A stretch of DNA of 36,270 nucleotides from the NCBI GenBank assembly GCA_028275925.1, contig JAPWTS010000009.1, positions 1 to 36,270 on the forward strand, given 5' to 3'. This document shows, one piece after another, positions 7,318-14,880 of this stretch. Under the pieces are notes generated by a model. The model did no database searches, was not told the DNA's origin, and was given only the letters and a program-made list of their open reading frames with translations. Numbering within the stretch: position 1 is the first letter of the stretch; every line of letters begins with the position of its first letter. The stretch is from Thermofilales archaeon. Lineage in GTDB: Archaea > Thermoproteota > Thermoprotei > Thermofilales > Thermofilaceae. A program made the position numbers and the translations under genes.

Positions 7318-8145
7318 CTAGCCCTCCTCCACCGCTCCGCGACCGCGCCTCTCTAGGGTTCTGAGGGCGATCTCCCTGAGCTCTCTGTACGTTAGGAGCA
7401 CGCAGCTCACATCGTCTTCCGCCGGAGCGTACTCGGGGTCGTACCTAGCCCTGTTCCTCGCCTCCAGCGCCCTGTACAGCTTCGGCACGATGTCTCTGCC
7501 GACCTCGCCCGGAACTACGTAGAGCTCCCCGAACCTCTGGATGTAGCCTCCGTGGCTCCTCGGCAGGGCCCCTCCTTTAGCGAGGATCATAGCCTTTAGC
7601 AGAAGCTCGACGGCGTTCTGCCCGAGGTCCACCGCTGCCCTGAGCATCAGCTGCTGCGCGCACTTCACCGCGTAGCCGTAGTACTCCTCGGCCAGCTCCA
7701 CAAGCTTCCTAACCATCTCCTCCTCGGGTTTCGGGTCGCGGTAGAGCTCCCTGCCGTACCTTTCCACCTCGTAGATGAGCGGGTTCCCCGAGAGCTTCGC
7801 CCTGTACTCCTCCAAGCTCATGACCACGTACTCCACGGGCTCGCGCGACCTCAAGCTGACCTCGAACGCCGCTTCAGCCACGATCTCCTTGACCTCGTCC
7901 GTCACGCGGTCGACCACGACCAGCACGTCTACGTCGCTGCCCTCGTCCGCCGAACCCTTGGCCACGCTCCCGAACAGCACCACTCTGCACAGCCTACCCC
8001 TCAGCCGCTCCGCCAGCACCTTCGCGAACTCCTTAGCGCACGCAACCTTGCTCTCGAGGCTGCTCACAGGGCACCTGTCCCTTCCTGCGGTCCCATCGTA
8101 AATGCGTTTCCCCGCAGCTTCACGATATTGAGTGGGACGCGCCAC
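7318..8145 (-). CDS. Fused minimal nucleotidyltransferase (MNT)-HEPN protein
   Basis: One chain carries both halves of the MNT-HEPN toxin-antitoxin type. The nucleotidyltransferase signature is VVLFGSVAKGSADEGSDVD at residues about 55-73, with Gly59-Ser60 and the metal-binding Asp71/Asp73. A helical HEPN domain occupies about 140-265, with LMLRAAVDLGQNAVELLLKA and the end motif ARNRARYD. There the usual R-x4-6-H is R230-x4-Tyr, as in HI0074-type HEPN proteins without clear nuclease activity. The real start may be the GTG at 8067, since the first 26 residues look non-native; that gives 249 residues. In two-gene systems MNT AMPylates the HEPN toxin on a tyrosine. Fusion would fix the pair at 1:1. 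A defence role is an inference, since no other defence gene is nearby. Confidence 0.8.
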   Translation of the reverse strand: MARPTQYREAAGKRIYDGTAGRDRCPVSSLESKVACAKEFAKVLAERLRGRLCRVVLFGSVAKGSADEGSDVDVLVVVDRVTDEVKEIVAEAAFEVSLRSREPVEYVVMSLEEYRAKLSGNPLIYEVERYGRELYRDPKPEEEMVRKLVELAEEYYGYAVKCAQQLMLRAAVDLGQNAVELLLKAMILAKGGALPRSHGGYIQRFGELYVVPGEVGRDIVPKLYRALEARNRARYDPEYAPAEDDVSCVLLTYRELREIALRTLERRGRGAVEEG

Positions 8146-8184
8146 GGTGAGCGCTGAAAAAGTTAAGTCCGCAGTTCTCAGCCC

Positions 8185-10908
8185 GTGGAGGGGTCGGGCG
8201 GCGAAATAGCCGGTCCGCTAGTGAGGATCGGAGGCCTTATAGCTTTCGTTCTCGGCGTTTTCGAGGTCGTAAAGGGTTTGCTGCTTCTCGCTTTAGTTCA
8301 GGCTGCGGGTAGGCTCCTCAGCGGCGCTTGGCTCCTCAGCAGCATTTTCCCCGAGCTGGGCTGGCTCCTGAGCCTTGTCCCCGTCAGCGGAACCGCCCTA
8401 GCAGCGGCGCACATTGTTGCAGGGGCGGTGTACGCCGCGGCGGCTCGCCCGCTCATCAAGGCCCCCGTGCCGATGCCGCCTGAAGAGAGGGACAAGTGGA
8501 TAACGGTTCTAGCAGCGGTCGCCATAATCCTCAACTTACACGATCTCCTCCTAGCTTTGGGCCTCTCGCTTGCGGGTCTCCTCCTAGGCGCCGCTGAAGC
8601 AACTCAGCAGTCGGCGGAGACGCGCCCCAACCGAATGCCGCGTGCGTTCACGCGATGCGACAAGCTGCTATACTTTATTATACGGCAGTTCCGCGATTCC
8701 CCCATGCTCGCGCTGCTACTTGCGTTAGCGCTGCTGCTCTCTAGGCAGCTCTCACCGCCACCGGCCCTCTCAGAGCTGCTATGGGCGCTCGCCTTGCTGG
8801 CTTCCAACGCGAGCCTCTACGCGGCTCCGACCTTCGAGGTGAGGGAGATAGGGGGCTACCCGGTGCCGTTCCAGAACGGCGTCGTTTACCCGACATTCGG
8901 GAGGCAGCCGTCCAGGCTGTACGTCGACCTCTCCGGCGACTGGGAGCTGCTGTACGACGAGGAGGCGGGCAACGCGCGCGTCGGGGGCGTCAGGCTCTCG
9001 CTTTCCGCGAGGAGCCCGGAGGTGGTCGAGCTCCTCACCGAGCAGATGCGGAGCGCGCTGGCGAGAGGGGGCTGGAGGAGGGTGCGCGTGCCCTCCGTCA
9101 ACAACGCGCGCGGCTCGGAGATGGAGGGCTTCCAGGGCGTCGCGTGGTACAGAAAAGTCTTCGAGGTTCCGGCGGGCCTGCTGAGCGGCGGCAGGAGGGT
9201 TTTCCTGGTTTTCCACGGCGCGAACTACGTGGCTGATGTGTGGCTCAACGGCGTCTACCTCGGCTACCACGAGGGCGGCTTCACGCCCTTCGTCTTCGAC
9301 GCGACGGGCGCTCTGCGGGAGGGGGCGAACGAGCTGGTCGTTAGGGTCGACAACGTCCCGTGGGATTCTGAAGACGCCCGCTTCGTCACCGTCCCCTACA
9401 AGAAGTGCGACTGGTGGAACTACGGGGGCATCTACAGGGACGTGTACCTCGAGGCGGTCAACGCGACCTACATCGCCCGCCTGGACCTGGTGCCCCGCAA
9501 GCTCGAAGGGGGCTGGGGCCTCGAAGCCAGGGTCGTCGTCGTGAGCGCGGGCGGGGGGCGGGCCAGGCTGGAGCTCCGCGTCCACCCGGCGAGCGCCGCC
9601 GGCAGGGTGGAGCCCGACGCTCTCTCGATCGCGAACCTCTCCGAAACCGTGGTGGAGCTCTCGCGGGAGGTCGAGCTGGAGCCGGGCGTCAGCGTCGTCG
9701 CGCTGCGCGCTGAAGGTTTGAAAGCGCGCGAGTGGAGCCCCGAGAGCCCCTCCCTCTACGCTGCTGCTGCCCGGTTGGTGGAGGGCGGAGCGGTCTTAGA
9801 CGAGGTGTGGGACCAGTTCGGCTTCCGGGAGGTTAAGGCGGAGGGTTCGAGGATCCTGCTGAACGGGAAGCCCGTGTTCCTGAAGGGGGTGTCGAGGCAC
9901 GAGGACTACCCGGGGCTGGGGAGGGCGCTCCCGCCGAGCTTGATCTACGAGGACCTGCGTATCGTGAAGGAGATGGGCGCGAACTTCCTCAGGACCGCCC
10001 ACTACCCCAACCACCCGCTCACCTACGTCTACGCGGACAGGCTCGGCCTGCTCGTCTGGGAGGAGATCCCCGTCTACTGGTTCGACTGCGAGGCGCTCCG
10101 CGCCCAGCTGGCGAGGGGCGTCGCCAGGCAGATGCTGCTCGAGATGGTGTACAGGGACTTCAACAGGCCCTCCATCATCATCTGGAGCTTGGCGAACGAG
10201 TGCGGGTGCCGGGACGAGAGGGTCGCGCTGCTCAGGGACCTGGCGCAAGCGGCGCGCCGGGCGGACCCGACGAGGCTGCTCACGCAAGCGATCGCTTGGG
10301 ACCCGAGCGACGACACGACGCTGAGGGCGGGCCTCGACGTCCTGTCCGTGAACATGTACTTCGGCGTCTTCTACGGGAAGCTGGAGGACATGGACGCTGC
10401 GATCAAGGAGCTGAGGAGGAGGTACCCGAGCGTCCCGATAGTGATCAGCGAGTTCGGTTTCTGGTCGGGCGGGGGCGTGGGCGAAGCGAGGCAAGCCGAG
10501 TACTTCGCGAGGGCGTGGAAGATCATCGAGTCTAACAGGGACCTCCTGAGCGGAGCCGCCTGGTGGACCGCCTTCGACTACGACAGCATGATCGTCTTCG
10601 ACACGTTCGGCGCGCTGGACTGGCAGCGGGGGCACCGGAAGCTCCTGTTCTACGACATCAAGAGGGCGTACGAGAGCTTCCCGCCCGCCGGAGAGAGCGG
10701 GCGGGAGGGCTTCCCCTCGGCTCTGCTCCTCGCGGCGGCAGCCGCGGCCCCGCTCCTCTACGTCGCCGGGAAGGTCATAAAGAAGAAATACGGCTCAACC
10801 CAGAGGACGGGCGATGGAGAAGGAGAAGGGCGCGTTCATGAGGAAGGAGCTGGGCGAGGGCCCGCAGGCGGTCCTCAGAACCCTCCGCGAGGCTCGCGAG
10901 GAGGTTAA
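8185..10908 (+). CDS. Glycoside hydrolase family 2 enzyme, membrane anchored; long ORF with a multi-TM N-terminal extension
   Basis: The frame is open for 907 residues, but the enzyme proper probably starts at the ATG at 8704, where a TATA box lies 27 nt upstream and a signal-peptide-like MLALLLALALLL begins. Residues 1-173 (from the GTG at 8185) are about four hydrophobic helices and may be a separate membrane protein whose stop was lost, or a true fusion. The GH2 part shows LYVDLSGDW (sugar-binding domain), FLKGVSRHEDYPGLGRAL, acid/base Glu672 in SLANECG and nucleophile Glu756 in VISEFGFW. Family 2 enzymes cleave beta-galactosides, beta-glucuronides or beta-mannosides. A C-terminal helix (ALLLAAAAAAPLLYVAG) followed by KVIKKK suggests an outward-facing catalytic domain. 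The last roughly 32 residues overlap the next gene and are low complexity. Confidence 0.82.
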   Translation: MEGSGGEIAGPLVRIGGLIAFVLGVFEVVKGLLLLALVQAAGRLLSGAWLLSSIFPELGWLLSLVPVSGTALAAAHIVAGAVYAAAARPLIKAPVPMPPEERDKWITVLAAVAIILNLHDLLLALGLSLAGLLLGAAEATQQSAETRPNRMPRAFTRCDKLLYFIIRQFRDSPMLALLLALALLLSRQLSPPPALSELLWALALLASNASLYAAPTFEVREIGGYPVPFQNGVVYPTFGRQPSRLYVDLSGDWELLYDEEAGNARVGGVRLSLSARSPEVVELLTEQMRSALARGGWRRVRVPSVNNARGSEMEGFQGVAWYRKVFEVPAGLLSGGRRVFLVFHGANYVADVWLNGVYLGYHEGGFTPFVFDATGALREGANELVVRVDNVPWDSEDARFVTVPYKKCDWWNYGGIYRDVYLEAVNATYIARLDLVPRKLEGGWGLEARVVVVSAGGGRARLELRVHPASAAGRVEPDALSIANLSETVVELSREVELEPGVSVVALRAEGLKAREWSPESPSLYAAAARLVEGGAVLDEVWDQFGFREVKAEGSRILLNGKPVFLKGVSRHEDYPGLGRALPPSLIYEDLRIVKEMGANFLRTAHYPNHPLTYVYADRLGLLVWEEIPVYWFDCEALRAQLARGVARQMLLEMVYRDFNRPSIIIWSLANECGCRDERVALLRDLAQAARRADPTRLLTQAIAWDPSDDTTLRAGLDVLSVNMYFGVFYGKLEDMDAAIKELRRRYPSVPIVISEFGFWSGGGVGEARQAEYFARAWKIIESNRDLLSGAAWWTAFDYDSMIVFDTFGALDWQRGHRKLLFYDIKRAYESFPPAGESGREGFPSALLLAAAAAAPLLYVAGKVIKKKYGSTQRTGDGEGEGRVHEEGAGRGPAGGPQNPPRGSRGG
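8671..8683 (+). promoter_or_regulatory. TATA box inside the long GH2 frame
   Basis: TACTTTATTATAC is an AT-rich element in a GC-rich context, with TTTATTA centred about 27 nt before the in-frame ATG at 8704. It argues that the glycosidase is expressed from this internal start as a leaderless transcript. Confidence 0.6.
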
Positions 10909-11863
10909 AGCCGCCGCCGACCTGCTGAGGAGCTTGGCCGGCGCGGGCGTGGAGAGGGGCTTCATCATCGGGAGCGGCACGAGCTTCCACGCCAGCCTCT
11001 ACCTCCAGCACCTCCTCAACAAGCTCACCGGCTTCCACGTGACCGCGGTCCCCGCGTCGGAGTTCGCCGAGTGGAGGCCCGCCAAGCACGCGAAGTACTT
11101 CATCATCGGTTACTCGCAGTCGGGGGAGAGCAGCGACATCGTCGAAGCGTTCAAGGTGGCGAAGGCCGCCGGCGTCAAGACGATCGCGATAACGAACACG
11201 CCCGGGAGCACGCTGACCAGGATCTCCGACGCCTGCATCGTCACGAGGGCCGGCGAGGAGAAGGCGGTGGCGGCGACGAAGACCTTCGACGTGCAGCTGG
11301 CCGCCGCGCTGATGCTCGCCCACGAGCTGGCTGGAAAGCACACGGGCGAGCTGGAGAGGGCCGCCGAAGCCGCCGAAAGGGTGCTGCGCGCCGAGAGCGA
11401 GGTCCGCTCGCTGGCTGAGCGCTACGTGAAAGCCGAGCACGCGTTCAGCCTGGGCAAGGACTCCGCCTACCCCATAGCGCTCGAAGCCGCGCTCAAGCTC
11501 AAGGAGGCGGCGATGGTGCACGCGGAGGGCTTCGCGGCGCGGGAGTTCCTCCACGGCCCCGTGCAGCTGGTGGACGAGACGACGCCGGTCCTCGCTTTCG
11601 CGCCCAGCGCTGAGGCGTTCAAGGGATCGCTCAAAGCGTTCGAGAAGATCGCGCAGTACAAGGCCCCGCTCATCCTCGTCGGGCCGGGCGCCGGCGAGGT
11701 CGCCGGCTACGCCGCCCACCGGGTTGAGGTGCAGGGGGTCGAGGGGGACGCCGCTGCGATACCGCTGGTCAAGTTCGCCCAGCTCTTCGCCTACCACCTC
11801 AGCGTGCTGCGCGGCTTAGACCCCGACAAGCCCACGAAGCTGACGAAGGTCGTGAAGTACTGA
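10814..11863 (+). CDS. Double-SIS sugar-phosphate isomerase/deaminase (GlmS isomerase-domain type, GlmD-like)
   Basis: A 349-residue protein with two SIS domains, equivalent to the isomerase half of glucosamine-6-phosphate synthase without the glutaminase domain. Phosphate-binding motifs are visible: GSGTSFHAS at 53-61 and YSQSGESSD at 100-108. The second SIS domain contains LEAALKLKEAAMVHAEGFAAREFLHGP, the GlmS-like active-site region. In Thermococcus a protein of this type (GlmD) is the glucosamine-6-phosphate deaminase in the chitin pathway, so conversion of GlcN-6-P to Fru-6-P plus ammonia is the best guess. It starts inside the end of the GH2 frame (95-nt overlap), with a TATA-like GAAATACGG about 26 nt before the ATG. 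A T7 run follows the stop. It could accept amino sugar from the MurQ pathway further right in this window. Confidence 0.8.
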   Translation: MEKEKGAFMRKELGEGPQAVLRTLREAREEVKAAADLLRSLAGAGVERGFIIGSGTSFHASLYLQHLLNKLTGFHVTAVPASEFAEWRPAKHAKYFIIGYSQSGESSDIVEAFKVAKAAGVKTIAITNTPGSTLTRISDACIVTRAGEEKAVAATKTFDVQLAAALMLAHELAGKHTGELERAAEAAERVLRAESEVRSLAERYVKAEHAFSLGKDSAYPIALEAALKLKEAAMVHAEGFAAREFLHGPVQLVDETTPVLAFAPSAEAFKGSLKAFEKIAQYKAPLILVGPGAGEVAGYAAHRVEVQGVEGDAAAIPLVKFAQLFAYHLSVLRGLDPDKPTKLTKVVKY

Positions 11864-11867
11864 TTAC

Positions 11868-11874
11868 TTTTTTT
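11868..11874 (+). terminator. T-run terminator after the SIS gene
   Basis: Seven consecutive T residues lie 5 nt after the stop, in otherwise GC-rich sequence. This is the usual form of an archaeal intrinsic terminator. Confidence 0.5.
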
Positions 11875-11951
11875 CCTACTGTATATATGCTCAACGTTCG
11901 GGAGAGCCTAGCTCGTCTGGCGTTTTTGTTCCGGCGGTTTTAAACGTCTGA

Positions 11952-13022
11952 GTGTTTAAGGGGTTGCAGCAAGCAGCGGCTGGGGTGGACGCTTATACTT
12001 CGATTGGTTTACCAACCCCTATAGCCGCTTGCCGGGGTGCAGCCTCCGGTGAGGGGGTGGAGGGGGAGGACTCGTCGGGTAAACTGTTAGCGGTAGCGAC
12101 CCCCCTCGCGAGGAGCAGGGTTCTCGGCAGGTTCCTCGGCCTCGACGGGGTGCGCCTCTACCTGAAGTGGGAGGGGGCGAACCCGACGGGGACCCACAAG
12201 GACCGCGCGGCCCTCCTCCACGTCAGGAGGGCTGCGGAGCTGGGGTTCCCGGCTGTGACTGCCGGAACGTGCGGCAACTACGGCGTCGCGCTGGCCCACT
12301 ACGCTAGGGTTTTCGGGCTGAAGGCCGTCGTGTTCGTCCCGAGGGGTTACACGAACGGGCGCGTCCGCGAGATGGTGGAGCGCGGGGCCGAGGTCGTGTT
12401 CGTCGAGGGGAGGTACGAGGACGCGGTGGAAGCGAGCGTCGAGGCCGCGGAGGAGCGCGGGTGGTACGACGCCAACCCGGGCGGCCGCAACGGGGATTTG
12501 GGCATCGAAGCTTACAGCGCGATAGCTGAGGAGATCGTGGCGGAGCTCGGCGACGCCCCCTACGCGGTGGCGGTGCCGGTGGGCAACGGGACGACCCTCG
12601 CGGGCGTGTACAGGGGCTTCCTGAGGGCTTACAAGGAGGGGCTCGCGACGGGCTTGCCGAAGCTGGTGGCCGCGACCACCTCCCACGCCAACCAGCTGGC
12701 TTCGCTGTGGTTCGGCGAGAAGCTCGAGCCCGAGCGCGTGGTGGAAACGTGGGTCAACGAGCCGCTCGTGGCGCTGGAGGCGCTCGACGCGGAGCCGGCG
12801 CTGGAGGCGCTGCGCTCCACGGGCGGCCGCGTCTACACGTTCGACGACGAGGAGATGGTGGAGGCGGCTCTGCTCGTCAGGGCGCTGGAGGGCCTGCCGG
12901 CCCTGCCGGCTTCCGCCTCGGCGATCCTCGCGCTGGAGAAGCTCGCGAGGGAGGAGGGCGCCGAGGGGCCGCTCGTCGCGGTGGTGACGGGGAGGTGGCG
13001 GGGGAAGCTCCCGAGGCTCTGA
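11952..13022 (+). CDS. Threonine-synthase-like PLP (fold type II) enzyme
   Basis: Residues about 48-356 form a fold-type-II PLP enzyme of the threonine synthase group. The PLP lysine is Lys83 in GTHKDRAALLH. TAGTCGNYGVALAHYARVFG follows and VPVGNGTTLAG supplies the phosphate-binding loop. The first roughly 45 residues are not conserved in type. A TTG at 11964 or a GTG at 11983 could be the true start; the TTG lies about 25 nt after a TTTTAAA element. Family members make threonine from phosphohomoserine or eliminate amines from other beta-substituted amino acids. This one lacks neighbours of threonine biosynthesis. Its reading frame overlaps the DUF1611 gene by 28 nt, so the two are probably translated together and act on a related amino acid. 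The substrate is unknown. Confidence 0.75.
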   Translation: MFKGLQQAAAGVDAYTSIGLPTPIAACRGAASGEGVEGEDSSGKLLAVATPLARSRVLGRFLGLDGVRLYLKWEGANPTGTHKDRAALLHVRRAAELGFPAVTAGTCGNYGVALAHYARVFGLKAVVFVPRGYTNGRVREMVERGAEVVFVEGRYEDAVEASVEAAEERGWYDANPGGRNGDLGIEAYSAIAEEIVAELGDAPYAVAVPVGNGTTLAGVYRGFLRAYKEGLATGLPKLVAATTSHANQLASLWFGEKLEPERVVETWVNEPLVALEALDAEPALEALRSTGGRVYTFDDEEMVEAALLVRALEGLPALPASASAILALEKLAREEGAEGPLVAVVTGRWRGKLPRL

Positions 13023-14062
13023 TCCTGGCGGAGGGCCTCTACGCGACCACCGACGCGAAGACCGCCCACGGGCTTGTGCGCAAGAGCCTCAAGTACCGGG
13101 TCGTGGGGGTCATCGACAGCAAGCTCGCCGGGAGGGACGCCGGCGAGGTTCTCGACGGGGTGCGCAGGGGGATCAGGATCTACGCTTCGCTCGAGGAGGC
13201 TCTGCGCGAGCACCCCGGCGTCAAGTACCTCATCGTCGGCGTGGCCACGACGGGGGGTAGGCTGCCGCCCGGCTACAGGGAGGTGGTCAAGGAGGCCCTG
13301 CGCAGGGGGATCAGCGTCGTCTCGGGCTTGCACGAGTTCCTGAGCGACGACCCCGAGCTCGCGACGATCGCGAGGGAGGCGGGCGCCGAGATCGTCGACG
13401 TGCGCAAGATCTACTACGGCATGAGGGTCCACTACACGGGGAAGATGAGGGAGGTGAAGGCGCTGAAGGTGGTCGTCGTGGGCACGGACTCGGCGGTCGG
13501 CAAACGGACGACCGCCCTCATGCTGGCCGACGAACTGAACGCGCGCGGCGTGAAAACCGTGTTCGTGGGGACCGGGCAGACCGCCTGGATGCAGGGCGCG
13601 AAGTACGTGTTCGTGCTGGACAGCGTCATAAACGACTTCGTCCCGGGCGTGCTGGAGGACACCGTCTGGAGGGCGTACGTGGAGGAGAAGCCGAAGGTGA
13701 TCGTCGTGCCAGGCCAGGGCTCGCCGCTCCACCCCGTCTTCCCGGGCAGCTTCGAGATCCTGAACCTCCTGAAGCCGGAGGTCACGCTGCTCCAGCACGC
13801 GCCGGCGAGGAAGCACTTCGACGGGTTCCCCGAGTTCCCGATGCCCCCGCTCGAGAAGTTCATCAAGCTGATCGAGCTGCTCACCGACAAGCCGCCCTTC
13901 GCGATCACGCTGAACACGGAGGGGTTGGGGGAGGTGGAGAGGGTTAGGGAGGCGATCGAGAGGGAGTACGGGATACCGACCGTGGTTCCGCTGAAGGAGG
14001 GGCTCGGGAGGGTCGTGGACCTGATGCTGCGCAGCTTCCCCCAGCTGCTCGAGAGCGGCTAG
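12995..14062 (+). CDS. DUF1611 P-loop protein (DgcN-like, D-glutamate N-acetyltransferase family)
   Basis: A 355-residue DUF1611 protein. The N-terminal Rossmann-like domain (ILAEGLYATTDAKTAHGL) is followed by a P-loop domain with VVGTDSAVGKRTTALML at about 161-177, then GTGQTAWMQGA and VPGQGSPLHP. In marine bacteria and haloarchaea a DUF1611 protein, DgcN, was shown to N-acetylate D-glutamate, working with the enolase-superfamily racemase DgcA. An enolase-superfamily protein is encoded 8.5 kb to the right here. The GTG at 12995 is chosen because earlier in-frame sequence lies fully inside the PLP gene and is low complexity. Its TAG stop shares a CTAG palindrome with the stop of the opposite-strand regulator. 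The family is clear; activity on D-Glu is inference, and other amino acids are possible. Confidence 0.78.
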   Translation: MAGEAPEALILAEGLYATTDAKTAHGLVRKSLKYRVVGVIDSKLAGRDAGEVLDGVRRGIRIYASLEEALREHPGVKYLIVGVATTGGRLPPGYREVVKEALRRGISVVSGLHEFLSDDPELATIAREAGAEIVDVRKIYYGMRVHYTGKMREVKALKVVVVGTDSAVGKRTTALMLADELNARGVKTVFVGTGQTAWMQGAKYVFVLDSVINDFVPGVLEDTVWRAYVEEKPKVIVVPGQGSPLHPVFPGSFEILNLLKPEVTLLQHAPARKHFDGFPEFPMPPLEKFIKLIELLTDKPPFAITLNTEGLGEVERVREAIEREYGIPTVVPLKEGLGRVVDLMLRSFPQLLESG

Positions 14063-14805
14063 AGCGAGATCTCGTAGCCCGAGCCGCTCCTCCTCACGAT
14101 CACCTTCACCTTCTTCACTCCGGCTTTGGCGGCGCTCTCGGCCCACCCCTCGCCGAGCGCGGCCACGACGATCGCCCCCGACAGCACCCCCTTCGCCTGC
14201 TCGACGATGGTGGCGAGCGCGGGGAGCGACTCGAAGTTCCTGGTAACGCCCTTCGCGACGAGGACCCTGGTGCCCTTCTCGATCGCGTCCCTCGGCAGGT
14301 GCAGGTAGACGATCTCGCCCCTCTCGCTCGAGTGGTAGGAGGCGGAGAGCAGCTTCCCCCAGTTCACCCAAGCTCTCTCGCTGGCCGCGCAGGCGTCGGC
14401 GCCCAGCCAGTCGGCCACCACCGCCGCGAGCGCGGAGTCCCTCTCGGAGGGGGCGAGCACGAGGTCGATCTCGTCTTCGCCGAAGTGCTTCCAAGCTAGG
14501 TAGCCGACGATGTTCAGGAACCGGGGGTTGAAGAGGAGCTTCCACTCGGCCACAACCCCTTGGGGCCCGAGCACGATCTCGCGGATCGCTTTCTCGAGGA
14601 GCCTCCTCTCCTGTATCGCGTCGAGGAGCTTCTTCGCCGTGCTCCTCTCGGGGAACTGGACGTGGCTCGTGTACCTCCAGAGGACCTGCGCCGGGACACC
14701 GAGGAGCTCCTCGAGCTCCTTGAACGTGAAGACCTCCTTGAGGCCGCTGAGGAGCCTCACCGCCACGTACGAGCACTCCTTATCCTCGCTCGAGTTCGAG
14801 GGCAT
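14059..14805 (-). CDS. HTH-PRTase-like transcriptional regulator
   Basis: A 248-residue protein with an N-terminal helix-turn-helix-like region (TFKELEELLGVPAQVLWRYTS) followed by a phosphoribosyltransferase-like fold. IDLVLAPSERDSALAAVVADWLGAD is the first PRTase strand-loop. RVLVAKGVTRNFESLPALATIVEQA takes the place of the PRPP-binding loop but lacks the acidic pair (DD/ED-x-x-x-TG) needed for catalysis. Archaeal proteins of this design, such as the GfcR type, are regulators that sense phosphosugars or nucleotides. It is convergent with the DUF1611 gene, the two stops sharing CTAG. A TATA-like GCATATAATC lies about 32 nt upstream of the ATG at 14805. It may control the neighbouring amino-sugar or D-amino-acid genes, but no operator was found. 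Confidence 0.65.
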   Translation of the reverse strand: MPSNSSEDKECSYVAVRLLSGLKEVFTFKELEELLGVPAQVLWRYTSHVQFPERSTAKKLLDAIQERRLLEKAIREIVLGPQGVVAEWKLLFNPRFLNIVGYLAWKHFGEDEIDLVLAPSERDSALAAVVADWLGADACAASERAWVNWGKLLSASYHSSERGEIVYLHLPRDAIEKGTRVLVAKGVTRNFESLPALATIVEQAKGVLSGAIVVAALGEGWAESAAKAGVKKVKVIVRRSGSGYEISL

Positions 14806-14880
14806 CGGCGCCTAAAACGCGGCGTTTGCACCGATTATATGCTTAGCGCATAGGGAGCCCGCGCGGCCCACCCCCAGCGC

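Noticed and set aside
10681-10710. GC-rich inverted repeat in the GH2 linker coding region
   Set aside because: The repeat is explained by Pro/Gly/Arg codons in a low-complexity linker, and no function is needed.
12833-14776. A 647-codon minus-strand open frame
   Set aside because: It is antisense to the PLP and DUF1611 genes and to the regulator, and its protein is Arg/Gly/Pro-rich low complexity. It arises from GC-rich codon bias.
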